DNA from: Microcebus murinus
Taxonomy: Eukaryota > Chordata > Mammalia > Primates > Cheirogaleidae
DNA length: 64,000 nucleotides
Reading direction: 5' to 3'
Assembly (NCBI RefSeq): GCF_040939455.1
Contig: NC_134108.1
Span: 35,756,501-35,820,500, forward strand
The notes beneath the pieces are model-generated. The model had not been told where the DNA came from. It saw only the letters and a program-made list of their open reading frames with translations, and searched no databases. Made by a program: the position numbers and the translations under genes. The first letter of the stretch is position 1, and each line of letters begins with the position of its first letter. Shown in pieces: positions 22,891 to 36,559 of the stretch.

Positions 22891-24999
22891 GGTTCTTAAG
22901 ATTGTCTAAAATACTTGCAGAGCCACCACATGTGGCCGAGGAAGCATATAGAGTTGAATATACAGTTTGCTAAATAATACTGAAAGTTCAAGGGTTAAGT
23001 CACATGGCAAGAGATTGGCCAAAAAATAATCTAATAACAAGTTAACGACCCACAAGTTTGTATTGTAAGTTTTTTTATTTTGATAAACCTAAAGACAGAC
23101 TTACATATGCTTTTGGCACAACCTATGATAATGCTTATATTGGGGACAGGAATAAACACAATGTGCCAGCTTGTCAAATCAATTTATTAAATAAAATTCT
23201 TCTTTGACCCCCAGTATATCCACATCCATGTAATACTAAACCATTGTAGATGGGATGTGGCTGAATTTCTATAATCTTAATAAACAAAAGTCATTGAAAA
23301 CATAAATTTTACCTTTTGATTTAGTTTTTGTTGACAGGGATGAATTTCCACATGAAAGAATAACTACTATTTAATTCAGCTTTAAAGATGAGCTATAAAA
23401 TAAAAGAATCCAGGAAATATATTTTTAAATTGGTGATATGTTAGCTTCAAGAACACATGGATAAACCACTTAAAAGGAAATAGTAAATGATGTGAATGTA
23501 AAAAAGCACTTCATAAAACATTTCCATCAATGTTTATTTTTAATCTAAAACATAATACTCTATAAAAGAAAAATTTTAACCCTCAAGATTTTCCTTTAAA
23601 AAGTCTGTTTTTCTCAGTGCCTCCCCATGCTCACCACAGAGGAGGGGTATTTACTGGTTCTGCATTTGTTTCTGTAACAGAAGAATTCTTAAATAGTTTG
23701 CTTCAGTGAAGTGTCGCATACCTTCACTTAGCACCTTCCCACAAAGGAACGTGGCCATTTTGCAAGGACTACAGTGTCTCATCACTTAATACTTGTCTAC
23801 ATACCAGTAAACAATTCTTTTGTGTCCTTCCTTCCTTCCTCCCTTCCTTCTTCCTTTCCTTCCTTCCTTCCTTCAACAATATTAACAAATAATTGCAGAT
23901 TCCAAAAGAAAGCTTCACAATTATGTCACGACTATTTTATTAAAGGGTTTTATAAAATAAAAAAAAATAGGATATTGGATTGCAAATATGCATGATTAAG
24001 TTTAGAAAATTTGAATACTTCTGATTCAGTGTTGTTTAATAATTTCATCAATAGCATGAAAGATGAATAGAAAGCTAGTTTTCTAGGGACCAAAACTGTT
24101 TTCCTCTGCTTTTGAGGCTAAGTTCTGAATGCCAAAGGATCATAGTACTTTGGAAGTATAGTCAGATGGGAACAGATTAAAATCAATGAGAAAAACTGCG
24201 TGCTAATTTAGAAATAGAAAAATACACTACACAAATAAGATTATTGAGAATGACTTTTTATGTGAAAGAATAACAAAAAGTATCATTCCATCTTGGACTC
24301 ACAGTGAATACAAAATAACTGTCATAGCTTTGTAGAATAGTCATTTTTTTCAGAACAAGCATAACAGGCTTGAGAGCCCAAAGGTAATTCCTGCCTGACA
24401 CTCACACACAATGGTACCAAAGCACACTAATCAGCTAGGATATACCAATTCAAAGAATATTGAAGAGCTTATAGAAGAGTCATAGAAATGTCTGCATTGT
24501 GGTATTAATATTAATAAGTCTCATTAAAAAAGAAGTATATTCATAGCATGACTCTCAACCATTCTCCTCCTCCAGTGAGGATGGACTCAGGGAACACACA
24601 GGTAAAGAAAACAAACAAGAAATGAAAGCTGCCCTTCTGGCTTGAGATCTGATCAGTTCCTCATTTTTTCTGAAATATTTACATGGTTCTTCTTAGAAAT
24701 AAAAAATGCACGAATAAAAATACCAACTTTAAAAAGCTAATAAACAAGCATCTTGTCAGAAACTGCAAAAGCATAGCTCTATTTCTTTCCTCTTTTCACT
24801 AGACTATATCTATCTGCATATATGAATTACTTACATGTAAGTTATTATAAAGTACATGAGAGAGAACTTTATGTTTTATTTATCCATTTGTTTTATAATT
24901 TGCCTTCCATCACAAAGGACTTTAAATGGATTACCAGGATTCTGGGAGAATAGCTGCAATGGAAGCAAGGTATTTAAATATTCTTGAATCTCCTTATAA
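22891..24999. other. Intergenic; one TTCC microsatellite
   Basis: Unique AT-rich sequence with the pyrimidine microsatellite at 23826-23874. A short mixed-composition block at 23600-23790 has no known match. Confidence 0.5.
23826..23874 (+). repeat. (TTCC)n microsatellite
   Basis: Imperfect TTCC array with interruptions CTCCC and TTCTTCC. Confidence 0.9.
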
Positions 25000-25859
25000 A
25001 AAACAAGCAGAGTAATCCTGATAGCAAAACCAAAATCCATTGGACAACGTGTATGGCAAACTAGGTGTAAAAGTATCCCCTAAAAACCCTAAAATATAAG
25101 AAACCAAAGCACCCACAGCTACAAAACCCTTGTTGAGTCATCCTCAGTACAAGGAGAAGCAGAGAGAAGCCAAAAAGGCATTGGCAACCCTGAGAATAGG
25201 ATCCCAGTGGACTCCCCCTGGAGCCCCACATCCTCTGAAAGAGTGGCTTAGGTTACTTTGGTTTTACCAAAGCTCACTTCCAGGACAAAATCCCACAATA
25301 AAGAGAAATTGCCAGGGAAGAATCCAAATTGGGCGGGCTGAGGAAACTGGAATAGAGGAAAGAGAAAGTCCAGATCAGTGCCGTGAAAACAACATTAACG
25401 GAGAATGGGACATGAGAGGCATCAAACTAGAAAAGCCACCCCAACCACTACCCCACTGGAAACACTGGAAAACTGATTTACCTTAAATATTAGTATCCAA
25501 AACTATACAAAGATATTAAATAATAATAAGGAGAAAGACAGAATGACATGCATACAAATGATAAAAATCAGTCAAAAAGCATGCCCACAAAAAAGATAAA
25601 AAGTATAATCTAATATTTAGGAGACACTTAAATGAAGAACATGATAGAAGATAATAAAGAATAACGGAAATCAGAATTAGGAAAAACTAAAAAATGAGGT
25701 GACTGGAGAAAAGGAAAATTTGAAAAGAAAGGTGATGGAACTTATAAAACAGTTGAAAATAAAAGACAATGATATCATGACTTAAGACTAAACTAGAAGG
25801 AATGCAAGAACAAGTAAACACTTTTAGAAAATAGCTTTATAAATTAGATGACTCAACAA
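25000..25859 (+). mobile_element. Probable decayed L1/HAL1 5' region
   Basis: From about 25500 the A-rich strand with 'ggaaatcagaattaggaaaa' and 'gtgatggaacttataaaaca' reads like a degraded L1 or half-L1 ORF1. 25000-25490 could be its 5' UTR. A 118-codon open frame at 25130-25486 has no domain that I recognise. Assignment is tentative. Confidence 0.4.
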
Positions 25860-26800
25860 ACTAGAAACAGAAGGGAACTTCCTCAACCTGATGACAGGAA
25901 CCTATGAAAACTCACAGCCAACATCATACTCGATGGCAAAAGACTAAATGGTTTCTCCCTGAAATGAGAAACAAGTCAATGCTCTTACCATTTCTATTTA
26001 ACATTGTACTGGGGGGTCTAGCTAGGGCAATTAGGCAAGAAAATAAACCAAAAGACATCCAGATAAGACATAAAGAAGTAAAACTATCACTATTTGCAGA
26101 TGATATAATCTCGTATACAGAAAATACTAAGAAATCTACTAAAAACCCATTGGAACTAATAAACGAGTATAGCCAGGTTGCATGATACCAAGCAAGATAC
26201 AAAAATCAATTGCATTTCTATAGAGTTGCAATGGGCAATCCAAAATGAAATTAAGAAAATGACTCCATTTATAACAAACTCAAAAGAACAAAAGAATAAA
26301 ATACCATTAAAATCCTGACGGCATTTTCTACAAAAATAGTAAAAACAGTCCTAAAATTTATATGGAAACACAAAAGACCCCAAACGGCCAAAGCAGTGTT
26401 GAGAAAAGAACAAAGCTGAAGACATTGCACTTCCTGATTTCAAAATATATTACAAAACTACAGTAATGAAAACAGAATCGTACCTGTAAAAAGATAGACA
26501 GATAGACCAGTAGAACTGAATAGAGAGCCCAGAAGTAAACTCAATGTATATACTGCCAAGTGGTCTTTGACAAAGTTGCCAATAATACACAATAGGGATA
26601 AGATAGTCTCTTCAACAAATTATGTTAGGAAAATTGGATAACCACATGTAAAACAATGAAATTGGATTCTTATTTTTCACCATACACAAAAATCAACTCA
26701 AAATAGTACAAAAGCAATTTATGTAACCAAAAATTTCTACTCCCATAATATTCTGAAATTTGAAAAAAAGGCCAATCTCCTGTTACACACTTTTATTACA
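25860..26800 (+). mobile_element. Decayed L1 ORF2 fragment with reverse-transcriptase motif
   Basis: Sense L1 ORF2 relic. The in-frame F-A-D-D of the reverse-transcriptase active site is at 26093-26104, followed by thumb-region strings such as 'ggaactaataaacgagtata' and 'tcctaaaatttatatggaaa'. Several stops and frameshifts break it, so it is a dead copy. Confidence 0.8.
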
Positions 26801-27649
26801 ATAAAATTAAACTTTAAAAAAAAATTACTGTAATGACAAATATTTTGAACTTGAGAATATAATTTGAACTCATTAGATATTTTACTTTTATATTGTGCAA
26901 GAATACTACTAAGGGCTGATCTGCAAGAGGAAAAAATACATATTTCCTAATTCTACCCATGTGAAAATGCCTAGATAAGAAAAGACTAAACCAATATCAA
27001 TGAGCATTTGCAGAGCTTTAACTGTGATCTCTAAATACCATGTCCCACTGAAAAGAACCTGGTCTCCATGGAGAAATGACTGATTCCAAGTCTGCAACAG
27101 AAAAAATTATGACAAATCCGGAACATCTTGTCATACAAGAATCAAGATTATGTCAAAAGATGTCAAAAGACATCTTGAATAGGCTTCCTTTGGCCCAAAA
27201 TGGGGCAGTATAAATATTGCTAAGAACAATATCTGTAATTGTTGAAATATATCAAATATATGTATATACATGAATATATGATGTATTAGAAAAACACTCA
27301 TGGATAACTTTGGAAGATGTTCAGTGACCAATTTAATATTTTGAAAATTGGTGAAATAAACAGAAAGAAGCATGCCTTTATCCCCCTTTTCCTATATGAA
27401 TTATATATCAGTTAACAAGATGAGGGGATGTTTCTTTTTATAGAGCAATTCCAGCTAAGAAATTAAAAATGAATGAATGAAAAATAAATTAATGAATTTG
27501 GGAAATAATCATCAATGGCTACTAGCATGGGGTAGGGTGGGGTGGATAGAAAGAGGGAGATTAAGAGAAAGGGGAAGAGAAAGAGAGACAAACACTAGAC
27601 ATAATGAAACATGGATGTACCTATGAAGTAATCTTACCAAGAAAAATAG

Positions 27650-28255
27650 AACTTGAATTTGAGCAAGCTCTAGATTTAACTATCAATTTATAAAAAGTAT
27701 AGACAACATAGATACATGTTAAACAACCTTTCATGGATTCAATCAGCAAAATCCAGACTGCGGGACACAGTACAAATGACCAAGTCTTTAATAGAACATT
27801 GCAAGGAAAATAAGAAAGAAAGAAAAGAGAGGGAACCAAGAGGTCAGAGGAGACTTAAAAGATCTGTTAAGCAATCTCTATGTATAGATTTTATTTGGAT
27901 CTTAAGTCAAACAAATTGTTAAACACACACATACTCCAATTTGTAAAATGAGAACACTGGATATTTCATGATAAGAAATTGCTTAATTTTAAACATAAGA
28001 ATAATATTATAGTTACATATTTTTTAAAAGACCCCTATCGTTTAGAGAAACATTCTAAAATATTTATAATTGATATGATGTCTAGAATTTGTTTCAAAAT
28101 AATCAGGGTGAGAGTGAAAAAGGGAGGGATAGCAGAGACAAGATTAGTCATGTGTTGATAATTGTTGAAGCTGGGGGACCAGTACATGGGGGTTCCCTAA
28201 ACTATACTCTCCATGCTTGTTTTAAATTTTGTATAATAAAAAAGGTTTTTTAAAA
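27650..28255 (+). mobile_element. Old L1 3' UTR (L1M type)
   Basis: Sense 3' UTR with 'ggacacagtacaaatgacca', 'gatatgatgtctagaatttg', 'ttgataattgttgaagctgg', 'tacatgggggttccctaaac' and 'aaattttgtataataaaaaa', followed by an A-rich tail. 26800-27650 between this and the ORF2 relic is probably the same or a related element but is too diverged to assign. Confidence 0.75.
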
Positions 28256-28609
28256 AATAAACACTAGAAAAACAGAAATACAAAAAATGGCCCCAAAAGT
28301 TGCTTATAAGCATATATAAAATGATGAGATAGCATAATAAAAGTTAGACAAATGAGGAAAAACAAAAATGAAACAAAGTACAACCAGGAACGAAGCTTAA
28401 AATGCATTTAAGGACCTATACACAGGCTACAGTGAGACACAAATTTGCCCAAGACTTTCCACCAGTTAATGTAAAAAGTGAAATATTTGAGTTACAAAGT
28501 TTATAATGTCAAGGAGATAAATACCAATTGCTCAGGAAAAGCCACTTTCTCGGTAATTTCCTCTTAATATCAAAAAAGTCTCTTGCAGGGGATGGTAGGT
28601 GTGTATTCA
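28256..28609. other. Intergenic, no recognised element
   Basis: A-rich unique sequence. Confidence 0.5.
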
Positions 28610-28960
28610 TTTATGCATTCATTGATTCATTCTTTCAGCAAATATTTTCTGAGCACCTATCCTGTGCCACGCTCTGTGTGAGAAGTTGGAGGCACAGTGA
28701 TGAGCATGGAGACAAAGAGGCTCTTGCCTTCACAGTCCTCACAGTTCAATGAAGAAAAAGACAATAAACGGGGAAATTAAAATGAAGCTGTGATGGGGAG
28801 CATTCAGCAAGGATACCGAATCCCAACTTGGGATGAAGGGAGACTTACTCCCTGGAGAAAGAGACAGTTTTCTTGGTTGATATCTGAGTGGAGAGGTAGG
28901 ACTTAGCTAGGAAAGGATAGTGGGAGGTAGAGAGAGTAGAGCTCTGGGAGCCTACTTCCT
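28610..28960 (-). mobile_element. L2 3' end, antisense
   Basis: Antisense L2: 'attcattgattcattctttc', 'agcaaatattttctgagcac', 'tatcctgtgccacgctctg', 'gaggctcttgccttcacagt' and 'aaagacaataaac', continuing weakly to about 28960. Confidence 0.75.
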
Positions 28961-29618
28961 GTTGGTGCAACCATGGGGACCAAAGGATATTTTCAGTCAT
29001 GAACAGTCAAAAATATTGTTTTTTTAAATCTGGGATCATGCTTCCTCAGTTATTTCATTTTTTCAAAAACTTAGTGTTTGGTCCATTTGCTTCTAATCAG
29101 TTCCATGTGCAAATAAGGACACTCATAGTTCTTTCTTAGGCATAGTTTTCAAGCCAGATTTATTACCAGGCTTTCTTGCCCCCATGCCTCTGTCTTTCAA
29201 CGTACTGGCAGCTATCCAAGATTATGTGAAACAATAGGTGGGAAAGCTACATCTCAATTTGATATTTCCTATAGGTCTAAGTCATTTTGTTTAATCAGGA
29301 AGCTTTATTCGTTCTTTATCTCTCAGAGACTTTTTTATTTCTACATCTTACTGTTGGATTATTTAGCAGCAATTGGTTCCGATGCATCAGTGCACCAAAT
29401 TTCAGGACTAACTTTTCCCTTTTCACTTCTGCTTGTAAACAGGTCCCTTTCTCATCTTATCTCCTCATTGTAATACTTTGCCAAAGGCAGCCAATGATGG
29501 CCAACCCACTCCCACACTGATTTCTTCAATCACTTCCACCGGAGCTACCAGTGTAGTAGGCACAAAGTTTGCCTTCCAAGTTTTCTCAGGCAATAGTTTT
29601 AACAAATGGTTTACCACT
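28961..29618. other. Intergenic, no recognised element
   Basis: Unique sequence. Short open frames only. Confidence 0.5.
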
Positions 29619-30204
29619 TGTAGTAGTTAGCAATCTCCAGAGGGACAGAACCAAGAGGATATATTGTATATAAAGGGGAGTTTATGAGAGAGAATCGGCT
29701 CACATGATTGCAAAGGTGAAGTCCCACAAGAGGCCATCTGCAAGCTGGGGATGAGACAAGCTGGTAGCCAGGCTCCATCCAAGTCCAAAAGCCTCAAAAC
29801 CAGGGAAGCTGACAGAGCAGCTCCCAGTCCCAAACCAAAGGCCAAAGAGCACCCACCCCCTACCCCCTAGGAAGGCTGCCCGTGCAAGTCTCACAGTCCA
29901 AAAGCCAAAGATCTGGAGTTTGATGTGCAAGGGCAGGAAGGTAAGAACTATCCTGCTCTGAAGGGGGAAGAGAAAGAGTTTGCAGGAAACCCAGCAAGCT
30001 GAATATCCCCCTTCTTCCACCAGCTTGGTCTAGCCACACAGATCAGATGGTGCCCACCCACATCGAGGGCAAGACTTCCTCTCCCAGTCCACTGATTCAT
30101 GTGTCAATCTCCTCTAGAACCACCCTCACAGACAGCCCCAGAAACAGTGCTTCGCTAGGCATCCCTCAATCCAGTCAAGCTGACACCTAATGTTAACCAC
30201 TGCA
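29619..30204 (-). mobile_element. MaLR LTR (MLT1D-like), antisense
   Basis: Antisense LTR: left end 'tctccagagggacagaacca' and 'ggatatattgtatataaagg', middle 'tgaagtcccacaagaggcca' and 'tctgcaagctggggatgaga', then 'cagatggtgcccacccacat', 'cctctcccagtccactgatt', and right end 'tcaagctgacacctaatgtt'. The open frames of 72-106 codons on the - strand are LTR sequence. Confidence 0.85.
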
Positions 30205-30338
30205 CCACTGTACAACGTGGGTCATCACGTTTCCTGCCTCCAATGTCAATGTTACCATCACCCACCATCTGACTGCTGAGACATTGCCACATATTCTAAG
30301 TTCTTTGTAACAGCAGCAGTGCATTTCTGATGCCACCA

Positions 30339-30568
30339 TGTATATTAGTCAGAGTGGATTCGTTTCTATAAGAATAACTCCAAAATGTAAATGGCCTAAC
30401 AACATAAAAGGTTATTTCTCACTCCTACAACAGTCCAATGCAAGTGTTTTTGGCTAGATGGTTCTCCTTTAGGTGGTGATACAGAAACCCATGCTCTGTT
30501 TCCGAGCTCTGCCACTGTACAGAGCCTCAGAGTCCTCTGATAGGTTCTCTGCATCCATCCCTCTGACT

Positions 30569-30628
<60 letters not shown>

Positions 30629-30712
30629 GAGGAGGCTTATATAGGAAAAATGTTATGGTCAGGCCTGAAAGTTGTGTATATCACTTTAGTCCACTTTCCA
30701 ATGGCCTACTAA
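30339..30712 (+). mobile_element. Possible LTR-type repeat carrying an AG microsatellite
   Basis: 'tgtatattagtcagagtgg', 'tgtaaatggcctaacaac' and 'ggttatttctcactcctac' resemble the opening of MaLR/ERVL-type LTRs, and the end 'ttccaatggcctact' fits such an element. Family uncertain. Confidence 0.45.
30572..30626 (+). repeat. (AG)27 microsatellite
   Basis: 55 bases of uninterrupted AG dinucleotides (27 units plus one base), the most regular microsatellite in the window and so likely length-variable. Confidence 0.95.
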
Positions 30713-31139
30713 ATGATTTATTATTTGAAATGAAAATTATATATAGTAAAACTAAATAAACTCAATGAAATGATAGACATACCATTCAGAATGGAGGATA
30801 CCAATGGGGATGGGGATGGATGTGGGTGGGATTTGGCAGAAAAACTCAGGGGCCTCTCTGGGGGTTAGTGATATTCTGTCTCCAAAGCTTAGTCATGATA
30901 CAGTTGATTGCATTGTTGTTCATTTTCATACCCCTTAAATTTACTGGAAATATTCTATTGGGAATGTGTTCAACATTTACTAAAAGCAATTAGATTGGCT
31001 AGTACTATAAGGTAGCATGTAATAAATGTCTAATGAAGAACATAGACATAGTGGAAAGAATTACTTGGCAATGAGGGCATGAGCTTTTGAGTAGTATCTA
31101 ATGCTATTGAGTATATCTAACAATTGCTGAGCTCATACA
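30713..31139. other. Intergenic, no recognised element
   Basis: AT-rich unique sequence. Confidence 0.5.
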
Positions 31140-31375
31140 TAATAGCTAATATCTAAAATAGTTTATATTTATTAACTAATTTGACCCTTTAAATAATCCT
31201 ATAATAAACACTATCATTTTCCCCATTTGGCAGATGAGAAACCTAATGTATAAGGTTCAGCAACTTGTCTAAGGTCACACAGTGTCCTTGGTGACAGAGC
31301 TGGAATTTGAATCCAGGTATCCTGGCTTTGGAGTCCCTGTCTTTTACTCTCAATGCTCTACTCTCTCTGGATTTG
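31140..31375 (-). mobile_element. MIR SINE, antisense
   Basis: Antisense MIR: 'tttccccatttggcagatga', 'cttgtctaaggtcacacag', 'gacagagctggaatttgaat' and 'ccaggtatcctggctttgga'. Confidence 0.88.
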
Positions 31376-32164
31376 CCTAGGCAGGGGATGGTGGCGGTTG
31401 TGGTGTAAGAAACATGGGAGTCACACCAGCTGTTCACAAGGACAAGAGTTGAAAAGTCAGACATTTCACGATTTGTAACTCTCTGCAGCCTACTGTTTTC
31501 ATGGTGAGAAGGGCAGCTCAGAGAGGCAAGAACAAACAGCTGCAAGAGCAAGGAAATGCAGAGCATCTCTTGAAATGGGCATAAGACATGCCCTCCTGCT
31601 ACAATCTCATCCCAGGGGACCAGATCACACAACTCCTTGTGGGCAGGGATTAGGAAGAGAAGAGCTTCCAGCTGCACCTGCTGGTAATGAGCCCTATCAC
31701 AATAGACAAACCCTGGGTGATCTAAACACCAGTTTTGGTGGTGGATACAGGAGCAGGAAGGAAGAACTTGAAATGAGATCACAATGCCTGATTGGTTATG
31801 AGGTGAAGGAGTTAAATTCATCAAAAATGAGAGTTTTGAGCCAAAATAATGAGAATAATGATACTGAGAGAAATATGGACACAAGAAAGAGATGGTTGCT
31901 TTGGAAGACTGCTACCCTGTCTCTCCTTTTTTGAGGCATTGCAGTATAGCAAAGCTCACAAAACTTAAATAAAACTTCAAATTCCTAATGCATCACCTTG
32001 AAGGCTTCGGTGAAGGCTAATGACTCTACATGTGAGTTTTCCTACACATTCTGTGTTTTCGAGAGGTTTTAGTTTATTTTTGGAAGGGAGTATATATGTA
32101 ATCTACTCATTTGCCTTTTCCTGGGATATAAGAGCATATGGATTCCTTAATAAAAACAATAGTT
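31376..32164. other. Intergenic, no recognised element
   Basis: Unique sequence. A 213-codon open frame on the - strand (31243-31884) starts inside the MIR and has no recognisable domain, so it is not called. Confidence 0.5.
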
Positions 32165-32400
32165 TCTATTTCTTGAGCATTTATCTTGTTCCAAGCATTA
32201 TATTAAGCACTTTGTACATATTGCAGCAATAAATGCTTATAATAACATAATCAAGGCCATTATTGTCCTTCTTTTGCTGCTAATGAAACTTCTCATAGGC
32301 AATGAGAAGTTAATGTTAAGCAACTTATCCCAAAATATATGACTAGACTAGTAAATGGCCAATGCATGCTTCAAACCTAGGTCCCACTCCAACACATCTT
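32165..32400 (-). mobile_element. MIR SINE, antisense
   Basis: Diverged antisense MIR: 'cttgagcatttatcttgttc', 'caagcattatattaagcac', 'gttaagcaacttatcccaaa' and 'cttcaaacctaggtcccact'. Confidence 0.75.
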
Positions 32401-35400
32401 ATCCATGGTTACAAATAGTGTTTATATTGCTTCTGATGTCATTTTTCTAGCATCTGTATGAATCTCTTGCTTTTGACCACAGTTTTTCTGCAGATAGTCT
32501 CTAAAAATTAACACATGTTGTTTTAACCAGATCCTTACTCTCTGGTTATTTAACTCAATTGCTGATGAACTAGTTTAGTCAGCACGCTTCACTCCTTCTT
32601 TATTTGTGCAAACTCGTAGTCAATTGAACAACTACCATGTGCCAAACACTTTGATCTCCTGGAGAAATTGAAAACAGGGACTTTTTTTAAATATCCATAG
32701 TTCATCACCTGTAGAGAAATAAAGCATAGCATTCGGAAACCATGCAGTGACATCATTACACAGAGTATCAGTTAGATCCATAATACAGTAAAAAATTCCA
32801 TTCTATTCCATTCCAATTTGATTCCAGTTGGGAGAAAAGTCTACACCTAGCACATAAAATGATAGTAATAAACTGGGATGATAATCTAATGTTGTATATT
32901 CTTTCCACCCTTAATCCTTACAACAAAACTAAAACAATAAATTAAAAAGTAAAAACTATACAGTGTCTCAATAGACATATACCAAAAAACAAATAATTGA
33001 GATTATTTTTCAGAATCAATCAGATGAAATAGCTATTTTTTATATTTTATGTTATCCCAAATAATTGTTTGCTCCTGAACAACCCAAATAATTGTGTGCT
33101 TTGCTTTAGTAGTGGAGACTTAGAGAAGAACATTCGGACTGAAAGTTTACCAAGCATAGGCAGAAGGGAAAATATAAGGGAGAGGGGATATCCTCCATTT
33201 GCCTAAACCAGAATTACTAGGGCAGATTTTTTGAGTTCCTAAATCTCAGTAGCACTTCTATTCTTGCCTCAATTAGGTCTTTTCTTATTGCAAAGGACAA
33301 AGAGAGACTCCTATGACATTTCCATGGGGAGGATATAGGGTAAGACCTGGGTTACTTTGGCTTGAACCAAAAATAATAATTCCTTAAGTCCTCAAACACA
33401 GAAGAGACTGACAACCACCGTTCTTCACTTATGCCAAGCACAGGACAGCAGATCCAGCCAGAGCTGCATGAATGAGGCTTGAGGAATGAATTATCAATCA
33501 ATGATAATAACAAGGTTTCTTCCAAATAGGTACAATGCAGCAAAAGGTAACTTTCTTAGTGAGAATTGTCTCTTTCCTAAAGTTTAACAACTAATTATTT
33601 AGAATAGTTTAGATTCAGGCAGGATACTTCTTGGAAGCAGGCAAGAATCTTGAAACTAACATTTAAATGTTCCTGAAGCAGCATGAGGCTTTCTCCCAGA
33701 TCACAACATTTGCCCCCTTCCCCAGTCCATCAACAGAACTTCTCAACAATTAAAGAATTTGTGCTCTTGGCCATACCTTGGGCCCTAAGCTACTAGACCC
33801 TCATGAACATTTGCTACAATTATTTAGTCACTCCCACTTATTTCATGCCCCGTCATCTCAAGAAATGAACCTACATTCCTAAATCAATTGCCAAAGAGGG
33901 ATTGTAGACCTGAGTGTTGCTAAACCCAGAGAAGGAGAGAAAAAGGATAGTGACTTCTCAACATTCCTCAGTATTTTTCTCTCCAGCTTTATCTTAAAAT
34001 CACATCTCTTAATTACTCACGATGAATATGGAAGACTTGGTAGGCCATTCCAGGAATGTTCAGACTTCTGGCTTTAAAATAAAATCAAGGTGACAAGGTA
34101 AATGGCTTGCTTGGGAATGCAATGGCTTAGAAGTAAACTCAGTAGCTGACATCTGCTTAGTCTCAACCACAATAATGCTTTAAAAAACTATCTTGTATTA
34201 AGTTACCAGGAGAACGTATCTTATAATATTGCTCCTTTTAATAGAGAATCTATCATTATTCAGAAGCATCACTGGACTAAACTCACATCCTACTGTCATG
34301 GATCCCAATGTAGCCCTCAAATTAGTCACAGAGAAATACACTATGGGTTGAAGTACACCATTTTTTGCGTGTGTGGTAGAAGACAAAAGCTATTTTGTTT
34401 CACAAGTATAACATGATGGTTTTTATGGGGGAAGTGAAGAATAATTTATCCAGTGGGGGAGGAATGTAATTAACTTGAATACAGAATATAAGAATTGGGC
34501 CAGGGCAGTAAGCCAGTCATTGAAGAAAAGAAAAAAAGACTTTATTATGGATTATACCAAAAATTAAAATTAAAATAGTGTCCCCTATAGAAGCTTGCAT
34601 TCTCATGGTTATTTCTTTTTTCTTTTTCCTCTTCAAAGGAGAAAATATGTAGCAATACACTAAGGGAAAATATCAGTAATAGCATTTGCTGAGCATTCAT
34701 TGCCTGCAAGGCAGTTAGCTAAACCTTCCTAGTGTTCATGACACCTCTGTGCCAGTCCGTACCGCCAACCTCCTTTCACAGCCCCCACAAAATACTTGCT
34801 CTTTTTTCCTCTCTCAGCCCTACTAGTGGTTCACTTTCAGAAGAACCAATATAGATGGAGACCTGAGCAGGCCAGGAATAGGCTGGGCTGTTACGGCAGA
34901 AAAGTCCAGAATCCCTGGTTACCTGGACTGAGGCCTAAAAGGCAAAATGTGTACAGGGAGCACAGGTTCCAGGAGGTTCTACCCTCTACCTTATACATTC
35001 CTTCATCCTAGGCCCAAAGGGCAGGACAGGGTTCTGTAAAATGTGGGGCCTGGTGCAGGTCCTTCCTTATGTGTCTTCCCACCTCCTGTCTTGGTCTAAG
35101 CCTAGTGCTACCAACTTGGTACTAACTGCAAAGCTTGTGCCCTTAACCAGTGCTGAATGAGTGATCGCATGAGAGACACAGTACTCGTCCTCTTGGAGGT
35201 TATTAAAAAAAGATTTGTATGTTATCTATGAAACAAAATGGAAAAAAATGCAGGGCTAAAGGAGCAAAAGAGCTCTGATGATCACCAGTTTTCAACCCTG
35301 TGACCCTTGGTTACACTTTCCGTGGGGGCAGCTGAGGCTTAGCCGTTCAGTTAAGGGTATATTTCACTATGCACAGGCGCTAACACCCTGGGTTCTCCCA

Positions 35401-36559
35401 CAGTTCAGGATACAGCGTTCTATCCCTGATAATCCATCTCAAACAAGCCATGGGCAACACTGGGTAACAACATACACAAGGGAAGAATAAACCCAGGTTA
35501 GGTTACTTAACCTATTATATCGTTTTAGGGATGGATTAAGAAGAAAATAAGGGAACTAAAAGTTAGTCTAATTAGCATCAAAAATTATCCTGTGATTATC
35601 TCAGCAGGGCCTACTGGTCACTGAGTAAATTGTTGATTCATTTGGATTGTTTTTAAGTAAAATAACCCCTAAGAGTAAGAAAAGTGGAAATTTAGAGTCT
35701 GTTAGTCTTTGTACAACAAAAGAAAGAAGCTTTTTCAAAATAAAGAATTTCTTTTACAATTATTTAAAAAAATAGCCTTGGCTTTTTGGAAATAATGTTG
35801 AAAAATTAAAACAATGGAAAATCAACCATAATTCCACTAACCAAGACAATGACCGTTAATATTTTATTGTACTTTTGTGTGCTAAAATCAGTACTGGCCA
35901 CTCAATTATAGCTTCCTTTTTACCTAACATTTAGTTAATTGTTCTCCCTTATTATTAAGCATCTTTGGAAACATCAGTTTTAATAGCTACGTGGTATTCC
36001 ATCATGTAGATTTACTTACAGTTAACAGTTTATTTAAAAAATTACTCTATTAGTCTTGTTTTGTTTTTTCATGTTGTTTGGTTTAGCTTTTATTTTTGCT
36101 TTAATAAACAATATTGCATTTATTTTCCTTATCTTGCCTTTAACAAATATTATGCATATAAATAACATTTACATAATATACATATATACATGAAATATAA
36201 GAAGTAGGATGTGTAGTCAAAGGGGCAGACTATTATCAAGGTTCTGCTAAACTGTGTTCTAAAACCGTGGATCTGCAACTCTACTCAACTTCAAACAAAA
36301 AATAAGCAAACAAAAAAAATTGTGAATCTAGTTTAAAAGATCTATTTTTACCGAAAAGTAAATATGGTATTCCATTATTATAATTTGTACTTATAAGGAA
36401 AGTAGTTTAAATAAATGGAATCATGTCACATTTACCATTGAAATGTATTAAAAGATCATTTTATCTGATTGTTAAAAATAGTTCCTGACTTTCAATCAAG
36501 GGTAAATATATGATAAGCACTTCTAAATTTTCTTTATTCTTAAACACTTAATTTATTGC
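32401..36559. other. Long repeat-poor intergenic stretch
   Basis: About 4.2 kb where I recognise no secure repeat or gene. 34685-34760 may be a MIR scrap, and 35830-36130 weakly resembles an old antisense LINE ('gtggtattccatcatgtag', 'taataaacaatattgcattt'). Otherwise unique. Confidence 0.45.

Noticed and set aside
25130..25486. 118-codon open frame, considered as a retrogene
   Set aside because: No recognisable protein family; the region is more likely the 5' part of a decayed L1 or HAL1.
31243..31884. 213-codon antisense open frame
   Set aside because: Begins in an antisense MIR and shows no family resemblance or low-complexity signature of a real protein.
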